From positions 372,001-436,000 of the forward strand of contig NZ_LJSD01000051.1 of NCBI RefSeq assembly GCF_001303895.1: a stretch of DNA of 64,000 nucleotides, in the 5' to 3' direction. The notes under the pieces are model-generated. The model was not told the DNA's origin, made no database searches, and saw only the letters and a list, made by a program, of their open reading frames with translations. Both the position numbers and the translations under genes were made by a program. This DNA is from Mesorhizobium sp. 1M-11. GTDB lineage: Bacteria > Pseudomonadota > Alphaproteobacteria > Rhizobiales > Rhizobiaceae. Positions 15,528 through 24,277 of this stretch are shown one piece after another (positions within the stretch are counted from its first letter, which is position 1; each line of letters starts with the position of its first letter).

Positions 15528-15700
15528 TGGTTCCGCCGCAAGGCGGATGAAAAGGGAACACGGTGCGGCCGAGCAATCGGTCAAAGCCGCGACTGCCCCC
15601 GCAACTGTAACCGTTGAGCCTTCTTCCACAATGCCACTGGTCGCCTCGCGCGGTCGGGAAGGCGGAAAAGGGCGATGACACGGAAGTCAGGAGACCTGCC
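15528..15700 (+). promoter_or_regulatory. cobalamin riboswitch (B12 box)
   Basis: The segment has the conserved core of cobalamin riboswitches in order: AAAGGGAACACGGTG at 15551-15565, the B12 box GCGACTGCCCCCGCAACTGT at about 15589-15608, and the closing GAAGTCAGGAGACCTGCC at 15683-15700. It lies about 150 bases before btuB in the correct orientation. In this family adenosylcobalamin binding lowers expression of downstream uptake genes. The linker 15701-15853 contains GC-rich arms that may act as the expression platform; I cannot tell whether it works on transcription or translation. Confidence 0.93.
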
Positions 15701-15853
15701 TGTTCCAGTCACCCATGCTTGATCACGAGGGGTGGTCAGGCGCGGTCGTCCGTGGCGGTGACACATGAAGTGTTGCCGCATGCCGGAACGGCCGGGAGGT
15801 GAAATGCGACTGTCCGCAAATCCCCCGTCAGCCATTTCCGCCTGCGGTTCGAA

Positions 15854-17758
15854 ATGAACCTCGCGGCGCCGTTGCGCCGTCGATCCTTGTTGGGGGCGGA
15901 ATTGAAGAAAACCGTTGTTTTGGCCGGTGCCATCGCACTGGTTTCCACAAGCCATGCCGGCGCTCAGGATCCTGCCGGCAATGCCACGATGCTGGAGCGC
16001 ATCGTGATCACGACACCGCTCAGGCGCGAGACCACTCTGGCGCGCTCGACCTCATCGGTGACGGTGATCGATCGCCAGAGCATCGAACGTTCGGCCGCAC
16101 CAGACCTGCCGTCTCTGCTCAAATCCTATACCGGCGTTTCGATCGTTTCTTATGGCGGCCAGGGCGGTTCGACCAATCTCTACCTGCGCGGCATGTCGGC
16201 CAGCCAGACGCTGTTGCTCATCAACGGCGTAAGGGCAAGTTCGGTCACCACCGGCACGGCTTCGCTCGGCAACATCCCGCTGGATTCGATCGAACGCATC
16301 GAGATCGCCAAGGGAGCACATTCGGCGCAATATGGCTCCGACGCCATGGGCGGCGTCGTCAACATCATCACCAAACAGGGCGGCTCTTGCGCCGACGGCC
16401 GCGACAGCTGCGGCTCGGTCACGGCTGGCGTCAGCCATCCGTGGGGCGGCACCCTGTCCGGCAATGTGCGGGGCCGAAGCGCGAGCGGCGTCGACTATTC
16501 GTTCGGCGGCAGCGTGATCGGCACGCGCGGCTACGACTTCACGCTGCCAACCGCCTTCGGCCATGAACCGGACGATGACGGCTTCCTGCTCGGCTCCATG
16601 AATGCCTCCTTGTCGAAACAATTCGACTGGGGTCGGATCTATGGCGATGCCTTGGTCGCCCGCAGCCGCGGCCAATACGATGCCTCCTTTCCGCTCGCCA
16701 ACGAGGTCGACACAACGAGCTTCGCCGGCAAGCTCGGCACCGAGATCAGGCATTCCGAGAACTGGTCCTCGACAGTGGAATTGTCGAGCTCCGTCGATCG
16801 CTCACGCAATTTCCGCGATAGTGTCGCTGGCAATGACCGCTTCGACTCCAGCCGCTATGGCCTCTTCGCCTCGACACAAAAGAGCTTCGACACTGGCGCC
16901 GTTTCGCACGTGCTGACCGGCGGCGCGGAGGTCTATCGCGAACAGGTCGATTCGACCGTCGATTTCGACGTGACCGCACGTACACTGGCGGCGGTGTTCA
17001 GCCAATACTCGCTTTCCTACGAGGCGCTGACCGTCGACAGCGGCATTCGCTACGACCACAATGGACAGTTCGGTGGCGCCACCACCTACAATGTCGGCGC
17101 AAGCTACGAGATCCTGCCTGACCTCACACTGCGCTCATCCTATGCCACTGGCTTTCGGGCGCCGAGCTTCAACGAACTTTATTATCCGAACTACTCCAAT
17201 CCAAATCTCAAGCCGGAGAAGTCCAAGTCCTATGAGGTCGGGCTGAACTGGCAGGCGGGCGCCGACACCAATCTCGATGTCGCCTTCTATCAAACCTGGC
17301 TGACCGATGCGATCGCCTCCAACCCGCCGACCTACCTGCCTTTCAACGTGGCCAAGGCACGCATCACCGGTTTCGAGGCCGCACTCGCGCACCGCTTCAG
17401 CACCGAATGGAGTAGCAAGGTGAGCGTCGATATCCGCGAACCGCTCAACCAGGACACCGGCAAATACATCCCCTATCGCGATCGCCTCAAGGCGATGGCT
17501 GAGATCATCTACAGCCCGACCGAAGAACTGGACCTAACGACACGCGTGCTTTACGGCGCGGCGCGTTATGCCAATGCCGCCAACACGCTAGAGCTGCCCG
17601 ACTATGTCACCGTGGATTTCACCGCACTCTATGCGCTGGATGCCGCTTCGCAGGTGAAGTTCGCCGTCGAGAACCTGTTCGACGCGGACTATTCGACGGT
17701 CACCGACTACCGGGCGCCCGGCCGCACTTTCAATCTGAGCTTCACCCGGACATTCTAA
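15854..17758 (+). CDS. btuB: TonB-dependent vitamin B12 outer membrane receptor
   Basis: This 634-residue receptor imports cobalamin across the outer membrane using TonB energy. It shows a signal peptide ending near HAGAQ, a TonB box-like ERIVITT at the mature N-terminus, a plug domain (about residues 55-165, with YLRGMSASQTLLLINGVRA and GSDAMGGVVNIITKQGG), a 22-strand-type barrel with alternating aromatic residues, and a terminal Phe (FNLSFTRTF). The upstream cobalamin riboswitch and downstream btuFCD genes define the substrate. The ATG at 15854 lacks a good ribosome site; a TTG at 15902 preceded by GGGGGCGGA would give the more usual signal peptide start (KKTVVLAGAIALVS) and is a credible alternative. 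Confidence 0.92.
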   Translation: MNLAAPLRRRSLLGAELKKTVVLAGAIALVSTSHAGAQDPAGNATMLERIVITTPLRRETTLARSTSSVTVIDRQSIERSAAPDLPSLLKSYTGVSIVSYGGQGGSTNLYLRGMSASQTLLLINGVRASSVTTGTASLGNIPLDSIERIEIAKGAHSAQYGSDAMGGVVNIITKQGGSCADGRDSCGSVTAGVSHPWGGTLSGNVRGRSASGVDYSFGGSVIGTRGYDFTLPTAFGHEPDDDGFLLGSMNASLSKQFDWGRIYGDALVARSRGQYDASFPLANEVDTTSFAGKLGTEIRHSENWSSTVELSSSVDRSRNFRDSVAGNDRFDSSRYGLFASTQKSFDTGAVSHVLTGGAEVYREQVDSTVDFDVTARTLAAVFSQYSLSYEALTVDSGIRYDHNGQFGGATTYNVGASYEILPDLTLRSSYATGFRAPSFNELYYPNYSNPNLKPEKSKSYEVGLNWQAGADTNLDVAFYQTWLTDAIASNPPTYLPFNVAKARITGFEAALAHRFSTEWSSKVSVDIREPLNQDTGKYIPYRDRLKAMAEIIYSPTEELDLTTRVLYGAARYANAANTLELPDYVTVDFTALYALDAASQVKFAVENLFDADYSTVTDYRAPGRTFNLSFTRTF

Positions 17759-17768
17759 GGACCGGGAG

Positions 17769-18686
17769 ATGGCAATGCAGGAAAGCAGGGCAGCAAGATC
17801 GAGCGACGGGGCTTTCAAGAAGCCCGGTTGCTCCTGGCTGCTCATCGCCCTGGCAGCCGTGTGTCTGGCGCCCGGCAGCGCAACGGCGGCGGAAACGCCG
17901 AAGCGCGTGGTCTCCATGAATGTTTGCACCGACCAGATGGCGATGCTGATTGCCGGGGACGACCAACTCCATTCCGTCTCCTATCTCGCTACCGATCCGT
18001 CAACATCGGTGCTGGCCGAGGAGGCTCGGCGCTTCGCGATCAATCATGGCCAGGCAGAAGAGATTTTCCTGATGCAGCCGGACCTTGTCCTTGCCGGCAG
18101 CTATACGACACGTGCGACCGTCGGCCTGCTCAGGCAACTCGGCATTCGCGTCGAAGAATTCCAGCCTGAAAACTCATTTGACGACGTGCGAGCAAGCTTG
18201 AGACGCATGGGCGATATCCTCGACCGGCGGGAGCGCACAGACACTCTGGTGGCCGAACTCGACCGCAAGCTTGCCGAGGCGAAGGCAAAGCCCCATCGCA
18301 ACATCACCATCGCGACCTACTACGCCAATTCCTATACATCCGGCGCCGGCACGCTGATCGATGCCGTGGTGGCTGCATCCGGGCTGACCAACCTGGCCAC
18401 GAAACTCGGTCTGTCCGGCACCCAGCAATTGCCGCTGGAGCTGCTTGTGATGGCCAAGCCGGACATGCTGGTCGACAGCGAGGCGCGCTACGCGACGCCG
18501 GCCCTGGCGCAACAGACCTTCGTCCATCCTGCCTACAGGACACTCGCCCGAGAAACGGGGCGCGTTTCCGTGCCGGCTAAATATACCATCTGCGGCGCGC
18601 CCTTTACGGCCACAGCGGTGGAGATGCTGACCGATGCGGCCACCAATCACTCGCCAAGCGGCCAGACAGGAGGCGCGCAGCCGTGA
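17769..18686 (+). CDS. btuF: periplasmic cobalamin-binding protein
   Basis: The substrate-binding component of the B12 importer, 305 residues. It has an N-terminal basic stretch and signal peptide (WLLIALAAVCLAPGSATA), then a class III binding protein fold: PKRVVSMNVCTDQMAMLIAG as first beta-alpha unit, EEIFLMQPDLVLAGSY, and a long connecting helix (VRASLRRMGDILDRR). It follows btuB by 10 bases and its stop overlaps the btuC GTG start. The B12 assignment comes from family likeness (BtuF/FhuD/HmuT-like proteins) plus the riboswitch context; sequence alone would leave haem or siderophore open. Confidence 0.85.
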   Translation: MAMQESRAARSSDGAFKKPGCSWLLIALAAVCLAPGSATAAETPKRVVSMNVCTDQMAMLIAGDDQLHSVSYLATDPSTSVLAEEARRFAINHGQAEEIFLMQPDLVLAGSYTTRATVGLLRQLGIRVEEFQPENSFDDVRASLRRMGDILDRRERTDTLVAELDRKLAEAKAKPHRNITIATYYANSYTSGAGTLIDAVVAASGLTNLATKLGLSGTQQLPLELLVMAKPDMLVDSEARYATPALAQQTFVHPAYRTLARETGRVSVPAKYTICGAPFTATAVEMLTDAATNHSPSGQTGGAQP

Positions 18687-19684
18687 CCGACACAGCCCGC
18701 TATCGCGCCCTGCTCGGCGTGCTCAGCCTATTGGTTGCCGTGCTCTTCGTGCTGTCGCTGACCGTCGGCCCAGCGGCGATCGCTTTCGGCGACAGCATCA
18801 AGGCGCTGTTCTCCGGCAAGGCGGACGCCATCGCGCTGATCATGCGTGAGATCCGCCTGCCACGCGCGCTGCTCGGGCTGATGATCGGCGCGACACTCGG
18901 CCTGTCCGGTGCCGCGCTGCAAGGTTATCTACGCAATCCGCTGGCCGAGCCCGGCCTGATCGGCGTCAGCGCCTCGGCGTCGCTTGGCGCCGTGCTTGCC
19001 ATCTACAGCGGCCTGACGATCGCCTTCCCATTGGCGCTGCCGTTGTCGGCCCTGCTGGCAGCGATGATTGCCGTGCTCGTCGTGCAGGCGCTTGCCGGAC
19101 GGGGCAGCAACACACTCGCCATCATCCTTGCCGGCGTCGCCGTCTCCAGCCTTGCCGGAGCCATGACCTCGCTGGCGCTCAACCTGTCGCCCAATCCCTT
19201 TGCCGCGCTCGAAATCATGTTCTGGATGCTCGGCTCGTTGACCGACCGTTCGATGACACATGTATGGCTGGCCGCCCCCTTCATGCTTGTCGGCTGGGTG
19301 CTTCTGCTGATGCTCGGCCGCGCGCTCGATGCGCTGACGCTGGGGGCCGACGCCGCCGCCTCGATGGGCATCGATATGCGCCGTGTGCAGCAACTGGCCG
19401 TGCTCGGCACCGCTGCCTCGGTGGGTGCCGCAACCGCCGTCGCCGGCGCCATCGGCTTCGTCGGGCTCGTGGTGCCGCATCTGCTGCGGCCGCTGGTGGG
19501 CGCGAGACCATCGCGGCTGTTGCCGGCCTCGGCACTCGGTGGTGCCGCGGTGGTGCTGGCCGCCGACATACTGGTGCGCCTCATCGCGCCGGGCCGGGAC
19601 CTGAAGCTCGGCGTGCTGACGGCGATCGTCGGCGCACCGTTCTTCCTGTGGCTTGTCTATCGCGAACGGCGGAGGCTGGCATGA
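18683..19684 (+). CDS. btuC: vitamin B12 ABC transporter permease
   Basis: A 333-residue FecCD-family permease with about ten membrane helices. Signature segments are REIRLPRALLGLMIGATLGLSG near residue 55 (the conserved R-x-PR-x-L motif), NPLAEPGLIGVSAS, the coupling segment GMLGSLTD-like FWMLGSLTDRS and VAGAIGFVGLVVPHLLRPLVG. It begins with GTG overlapping the btuF stop and ends overlapping the btuD start (ATGA), so the three genes are translationally coupled. It forms the channel of the BtuC2D2F importer. Confidence 0.88.
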   Translation: MTDTARYRALLGVLSLLVAVLFVLSLTVGPAAIAFGDSIKALFSGKADAIALIMREIRLPRALLGLMIGATLGLSGAALQGYLRNPLAEPGLIGVSASASLGAVLAIYSGLTIAFPLALPLSALLAAMIAVLVVQALAGRGSNTLAIILAGVAVSSLAGAMTSLALNLSPNPFAALEIMFWMLGSLTDRSMTHVWLAAPFMLVGWVLLLMLGRALDALTLGADAAASMGIDMRRVQQLAVLGTAASVGAATAVAGAIGFVGLVVPHLLRPLVGARPSRLLPASALGGAAVVLAADILVRLIAPGRDLKLGVLTAIVGAPFFLWLVYRERRRLA

Positions 19685-20496
19685 ACCTGCTTGCCGTTTC
19701 CAACCTTTCGGCCTCGCTCGGCCGGCGGCGCGTGCTGAGCGATGTGTCCTTCACCATCGGTCCTAGCGAGTTCGTCGGGTTGATCGGACCGAACGGTGCC
19801 GGAAAGTCGACCTTGCTGAAGGCGGCCCTCGGCCTCGTGGCATCACAAGGCGGAATTTCGATCGCCGGACGCGATGCAGCCATGATCAGTGCGCGTGAGC
19901 GTGCGAGCAACATCGCCTACGTCGCGCAGGAGCACGAAATCGCCTGGGCGATCCCGGTCGAAGCCGTCGTCGCGCTTGGACGCACGCCGCATCGGCCAGG
20001 TTTCGCCGCGGCGTCGTCGGCCGATCACGCCGCGGTCGAACAGGCGATGCGACGTATGGAGGTCGACGCTTTCCGCGACCGTGCCGCCACCGACCTTTCG
20101 GGCGGCGAGAAGGCGCGCGTGCTGATTGCGCGCGCGCTTGCCCAGGAAACCCCCTTGCTCCTGGCCGACGAGCCGACGGCGGGCCTCGATCCGTCACACC
20201 AGATCACGTTGATGCGCCTGTTTGCCAGCCTGACGAAACAGGGCCGCAGCGTCGTCGCTTCGCTGCACGACCTTGGCCTGGCAGCACGCTGGTGCAGCAG
20301 GCTCATTCTGATCGACCAGGGCCGGATTGTCGCAGACGGGCCACCCGACACCGTGCTGACAGTGGAAAGTCTTGGCAGCGTCTACGGCGTCGATGCCTAT
20401 TTCGGCACCGCAGCCGGGCGTCCCGTCATCCAGCCGCTGGACCTGATCGCATCTCCTACCCAAGACAAACCGGAAGACAACCATGACCGAACTTGA
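19681..20496 (+). CDS. btuD: vitamin B12 ABC transporter ATP-binding protein
   Basis: A 271-residue ATPase of the FepC/BtuD class. Walker A is GPNGAGKST (about residues 37-45), the Q-loop is in YVAQEHEI, the signature is LSGGEKARV, Walker B is LLLADEPTAGLDP, and the switch His is in VASLHDLGLAARW. The start overlaps the btuC stop by four bases; frames extending upstream have no role. It powers cobalamin transport across the inner membrane. The end overlaps the next gene by 14 bases, tying an unknown protein to the same operon. Confidence 0.9.
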   Translation: MNLLAVSNLSASLGRRRVLSDVSFTIGPSEFVGLIGPNGAGKSTLLKAALGLVASQGGISIAGRDAAMISARERASNIAYVAQEHEIAWAIPVEAVVALGRTPHRPGFAAASSADHAAVEQAMRRMEVDAFRDRAATDLSGGEKARVLIARALAQETPLLLADEPTAGLDPSHQITLMRLFASLTKQGRSVVASLHDLGLAARWCSRLILIDQGRIVADGPPDTVLTVESLGSVYGVDAYFGTAAGRPVIQPLDLIASPTQDKPEDNHDRT

Positions 20497-21523
20497 GCCG
20501 CTGCTGCAGAAACACCTTGGCGACTGGCGGTCGGGCTGGAGCATGGGCTCCTTCGGCGCCATCGCTGAATTCCACCAGGACGCGGCCGAGCAGCCGGTGA
20601 TCGACGAGCCGCTCGACCTGACCCGTGCGACCCGGCGTGGCGCCATCCGGCTGGAGCGCCGCCGCCTCGCCGGGGCGACAGCTGTCGCCTATGAAACACT
20701 GAGCCCGAAGCGCCACCGCTGGAGCCACGCGGTTGCGCTATGCCTGCCGGAAGCGCGTGCGCGGCGAGACGGACACAAGGTGCTGACCGAGATCGGCCCG
20801 GATGACGATGCCATTCGCGGCATCGACCGCACCGGCATTCTGTTCGACATGGGTCTTGGCCTGCCGCAATGCGATTTCTGCATCCGCACCAGCGATCCGA
20901 AACTGCTGGGTGAATTGCGCGCCAATCTCGGCCGTTCGCTTTTCGAGCCTGGCAATGGCGCCACTCTTGCCATCATGGCCGCGCATCCACATCGCGTGGC
21001 ACTGACCGCGCTGGGTCGTGTCGAGGTTTACCAGAAGATCGGCGGCCCGGACACCGGCGGCGTTTCGCCGGCTGGACCCCATACGCACCTTTTGCCCAAG
21101 CTGCTCGCCAGCGGCCGCACCCATTCGGCCAACACTCCGATACCGCAGGGCCTGCTGCCGCTTGCCTTCCTGCACCCGGGCAATCCGGTGATCGGTCCGA
21201 TGGGCGAGGACCAGCCCTTCGACGTCGACCTGCACGACGCATTCCAGAGCCTGCTGACCCGTTACGGGACCGCGGAAGCGCGCATGGCAAAACAGGCGGT
21301 CAGTACGGCGCTCAACGCCGGCGTGGCGCCGCAAAGCTGGACACCGCCCGTCAGCCGCGCCGCCAAGACGGCAGCGCGCATAGCGCTGCGACAGGAAGCG
21401 AGATTAGCCACCTATAACGCAGACCTAAGGCGAGCCGGTATTGTCACCACGTGGCAGATGACCTTCGATCAGCTTGATCCGGAGACTTCCGACAGCGTCG
21501 AGGAGGAAGCGCCCGGACATTGA
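20483..21523 (+). CDS. conserved hypothetical protein in the B12 uptake operon
   Basis: A 346-residue cytoplasmic protein without signal peptide or membrane helix. I recognise it only as a conserved companion of rhizobial btuFCD genes, not as a protein with known function. Notable features are a CxxC-like pair in GLPQCDFCIRTSDP (about residues 128-141), a Gly/Asp-rich approach to it (RTGILFDMGLG), a histidine-rich loop PHTHLLPKLL near residue 200, and an Arg/Ala-rich C-terminal helix. Cys and His clusters suggest metal or corrinoid handling. It overlaps btuD by 14 bases, so it is expressed under the same riboswitch. Fold and activity are unknown. Confidence 0.8.
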   Translation: MTELEPLLQKHLGDWRSGWSMGSFGAIAEFHQDAAEQPVIDEPLDLTRATRRGAIRLERRRLAGATAVAYETLSPKRHRWSHAVALCLPEARARRDGHKVLTEIGPDDDAIRGIDRTGILFDMGLGLPQCDFCIRTSDPKLLGELRANLGRSLFEPGNGATLAIMAAHPHRVALTALGRVEVYQKIGGPDTGGVSPAGPHTHLLPKLLASGRTHSANTPIPQGLLPLAFLHPGNPVIGPMGEDQPFDVDLHDAFQSLLTRYGTAEARMAKQAVSTALNAGVAPQSWTPPVSRAAKTAARIALRQEARLATYNADLRRAGIVTTWQMTFDQLDPETSDSVEEEAPGH

Positions 21524-21547
21524 TGCAGGTTGCAAATGTGCAGCCGG

Positions 21548-22105
21548 CTATTTCGTCGCCTGCATCTTGTCGACCGCGGCGGTAAAGCCCTTCAGGGGAA
21601 CGGGGATGGTGAGAGGCTTGCGCGTCACGGCCTCCATGCCGATGTTGAGCGTGGTGCCGGATTTCAGCCCTGCCAGCAGAGCAGATGACAGCGGAACCGC
21701 CGCATAGGCTCCGTTCTGGTCACTGGTCTGAACAGCTGCCGTCGCTTTCTCGCCACCGTCGATCTGATAGGACACTCCCGAAGGCAGGAAGAGGCCGTGC
21801 GGCAACGCCAACAGCAGGACGAGCTCGCCCTTTTCCCCTTGGCGTCGCACAGTCAGCGTCAGCACCCGCTGACCGGTCTTGGCCTCGGTCAGGTTCTGCG
21901 AAACCTGGCACTCGAGGTCCGTCGTTGCACCGCCGCTGCTGCAGTTGACGACCCAGGAAGCCGCCTCGGGCTGCTTAGCCTCGGCGGCTTTCACTTCGGG
22001 TTTTGCTTCCTGGGCAAACCCGGATGAGCTGATGACAGCCAAAGCAAGACACATCGCGCCAGTTTTCGTCACCGAACGCGCGCTACCGAACCAGCCCGAG
22101 ACCAT
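21548..22105 (-). CDS. invasion associated locus B (IalB) family protein
   Basis: A 185-residue exported protein with a signal peptide (GAMCLALAVISSSGFAQ), a low-complexity Lys/Glu/Ala stretch after the cleavage site, and an IalB-type beta domain beginning SWVVNCS and containing two cysteines (NCSSGG and LECQVSQ) that could form a disulfide. IalB proteins are periplasmic proteins named from Bartonella, widespread in rhizobia, of unclear biochemical role. The gene converges with the B12 operon (24 bases between stops) and is transcribed alone from the 22106-22347 gap, where I saw nothing else. Confidence 0.8.
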   Translation of the reverse strand: MVSGWFGSARSVTKTGAMCLALAVISSSGFAQEAKPEVKAAEAKQPEAASWVVNCSSGGATTDLECQVSQNLTEAKTGQRVLTLTVRRQGEKGELVLLLALPHGLFLPSGVSYQIDGGEKATAAVQTSDQNGAYAAVPLSSALLAGLKSGTTLNIGMEAVTRKPLTIPVPLKGFTAAVDKMQATK

Positions 22106-22347
22106 GTGATTACCCCCATCTCTGTCGGCGCGATTTCTATACCAGCGCGTATCGCCCGCAAAGTGCGGTCCACCAGAAAGGCCGATATTTTGCGATCCCG
22201 ATCATTCGCGACCTGCTGACTATTTTTGGGTGTTTCGCACTCCAGGCTCGCCAATCGTAACTTCCCGGATAGACTCCAAGCTCTGGGGTGACCCGATGGG
22301 CTGGGGAACGCGCGCCGTGTCGTATGGAGTTGTGCGGCGCGCGTGGC

Positions 22348-23820
22348 TCACGCCCAGGGCTCAGTCACTCGTGGCCAGACCGGGCGCACCAGCTTTTCGT
22401 AGTCCGTGGCCGCCGGATCGCTCGGATAGGAGCTCGGCGCCGAGACGTAGATGATCTCGGCCGCGATCGGCTCGAAGCCAGCGTAGAAATGGTTGGTCGA
22501 CTTGATCAGCAGCACATCCTTCGACAGCGGATCGACACCGAGATTGGAAAAGATGTCCGGCTCGAAGGTCTGTGTGCGATTGGTGTTGAGGATGACATCG
22601 ATCTCGGTACCTTCCAGCCTCACCAGCGCGGAAGCACCCAGCGTGACGCGGCTCGGACCGAAGCTCTGCCAGCTCTCCGCGACGGCCTTCACAACACGCA
22701 CTTTGGCGTCGATCGGCTCGCCAGCGAGCGGACCGGCCTTGCCGCCGAACCGCAGGTCGATGACCGCGCCCTCACCCGCCGCATGGCAGAAGGTGACGGC
22801 GAGCGGATCCCATATAGTGGCAACGCCGATGTTGTTCGGGCCACGTGCCAGCATCGCGCGCAACAGGGAGGTACCATCGCCAGCGACGCCGCCGCCGGGA
22901 TTGTCCCAGACATCGGCGATGACCACCGGTTTTGCCTTGTTGGCGGCGCGCACGTCCAGCGCGCGGTCGATGCCCTGGTCGGCTGTCAGCATCGGCATGG
23001 CAAGCTGGCCGCGCAGCGCGTAAAGCTCGCGCCCCAGTTGCTCAGCCAGGGCATCGCCCCTGGCCTTGTCGTTGTCGGTGACGACCATGATGCGTGCGCC
23101 CATTTCCGGCACGTCGGCGGCCATGAAGCCGTGGATGACGGAAACCGAAAGAATGCCGTCCCTGCCGTGCAGCGCCTTGATGCGGTCAACGAAGCCGCGC
23201 ATCGGCTGGCGGCTTGTCGGCATCACCTCGATCATGCGGCAGTCGAAGGTCGAGATCACCGGCTTGATTGCGCCACGTGCCGCGGCAAGGCCGAGCTCGA
23301 CGACATGCTCCCCGCGTTCATAGAAATCGGTGTGCGGAAATTCGAGGAAGGCGGCAAGCACATTGGCCGCCGCCACGCGCTTCGGCGTCAGATGGCTGTG
23401 CGGATCGAGCTCCGAGGCAATGACGACATCCGGCCCGACGATCTCGCGGACGCGAGCGAGAAGGTCACCCTCGCAGTCGTCGTAGCCTTGCGCCACCATG
23501 GCGCCGTGCAAGCCCAGGATGACGGCGTCAACCGGAAGGGCTGCCCGCAACTGGTCGAGGATCTCGTTCCGCAGCGCTTCGAAAGTCTGTCGCTGAACCA
23601 GCCCGCCGGGTTCCGCCCAGGTCGCAGTGCCCTCGATGACGGTCAACCCCTCGGCGGCAGAGCGACGGCGCAAGGCGACGATCGGCGAGGAGCACAGTGT
23701 CGGCGTTTCCGGATGCTGCCCCGGCCCGGCATAGAAGGCCATTTCGAAGGAGGCCCGGTCGGTCGGCACCGGCGAGAAGGTGTTGGTCTCGGTCGCCAGC
23801 GAGGCGGTGAAGATACGCAT
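22348..23820 (-). CDS. M81 family metallopeptidase (MlrC-like)
   Basis: A 490-residue zinc enzyme of the MlrC (microcystinase C) family, which opens or trims small peptides or amide compounds. N-terminal strand MRIFTASLATETNTFSPVP is the family start and fixes the ATG at 23820; the open frame extends 21 codons upstream without support. Metal site motifs are LHGAMVAQGYDDCEGD, ELDPHSHL (Asp and His ligands) and EFPHTDFYERG (His ligand). The C-terminal MlrC domain includes ADVWDNPGGGVAGDGTSLL. It is the last gene of the minus-strand transporter operon and follows ridA by 67 bases that hold a hairpin. The natural substrate is unknown. Confidence 0.85.
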   Translation of the reverse strand: MRIFTASLATETNTFSPVPTDRASFEMAFYAGPGQHPETPTLCSSPIVALRRRSAAEGLTVIEGTATWAEPGGLVQRQTFEALRNEILDQLRAALPVDAVILGLHGAMVAQGYDDCEGDLLARVREIVGPDVVIASELDPHSHLTPKRVAAANVLAAFLEFPHTDFYERGEHVVELGLAAARGAIKPVISTFDCRMIEVMPTSRQPMRGFVDRIKALHGRDGILSVSVIHGFMAADVPEMGARIMVVTDNDKARGDALAEQLGRELYALRGQLAMPMLTADQGIDRALDVRAANKAKPVVIADVWDNPGGGVAGDGTSLLRAMLARGPNNIGVATIWDPLAVTFCHAAGEGAVIDLRFGGKAGPLAGEPIDAKVRVVKAVAESWQSFGPSRVTLGASALVRLEGTEIDVILNTNRTQTFEPDIFSNLGVDPLSKDVLLIKSTNHFYAGFEPIAAEIIYVSAPSSYPSDPAATDYEKLVRPVWPRVTEPWA

Positions 23821-23851
23821 GCGCTTTACTCGATTGATCCGTCGGGAGATC

Positions 23852-23878
23852 GCCTTCCGCCGATCCTCGGCGGAAGGC
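23852..23878 (-). terminator. strong hairpin between ridA and the M81 gene
   Basis: A perfect 11-bp stem (GCCTTCCGCCG and its complement) with a 5-base loop. No T-run follows on either strand, so it is more likely an RNA processing/stability element or attenuating hairpin inside the operon than a full rho-independent terminator. Confidence 0.55.
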
Positions 23879-23887
23879 ATCAAACGC

Positions 23888-24259
23888 TCACTTCACCGGC
23901 GCGTAGGCAACCGCTTCGATCTCGACCTTGATGTCGATCATCAGCCGCGATTCCACGGTGGTGCGGGCCGGCGGCTCCTTGGCGAAGAAGGAGCCGTAGA
24001 CCTTGTTCATGCCGCCGAAATCGCGCGCATCCTCGATCCACACTGTGGTCTTGACGACATCGTCCATCGTGGCTCCCGCGAGCGCCAGCGCGGTCTTGAT
24101 GTTCTCCAGCACCTGACGGGTCTGCGGCTCGATGCCGCCATCGACCACCGTGCCGTCCGAACGCACCGGCACCTGGCCGGAAACGAAGACAAAATCGCCG
24201 GCGCGCACAGCCGGCGACAGCGGCACATGCGACGTTCCGAAAACCTGCTTGCGTGACAT
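23888..24259 (-). CDS. RidA family enamine/imine deaminase
   Basis: A 123-residue RidA (YjgF/YER057c/UK114) protein. RidA proteins hydrolyse reactive enamine/imine intermediates released by PLP enzymes. Typical segments are the opening FGTSHVPLSPAVRAGDFVFV, GQVPVRSDGTVVDGGIEPQT and ENIKTALALAGATMDDVVKT; the usual active-site Arg position is in the C-terminal ESRLMIDIKVEIEAVAY, where the family's R105-type site is represented by Ser-Arg rather than a plain R-x-x-V pattern. The gene lies 18 bases after the inner permease gene in an ABC import operon and next to an M81 peptidase. A partner PLP enzyme is in the divergent operon (30397-31467). Confidence 0.85.
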   Translation of the reverse strand: MSRKQVFGTSHVPLSPAVRAGDFVFVSGQVPVRSDGTVVDGGIEPQTRQVLENIKTALALAGATMDDVVKTTVWIEDARDFGGMNKVYGSFFAKEPPARTTVESRLMIDIKVEIEAVAYAPVK

Positions 24260-24277
24260 GATCTCAAAACTCTCCTG

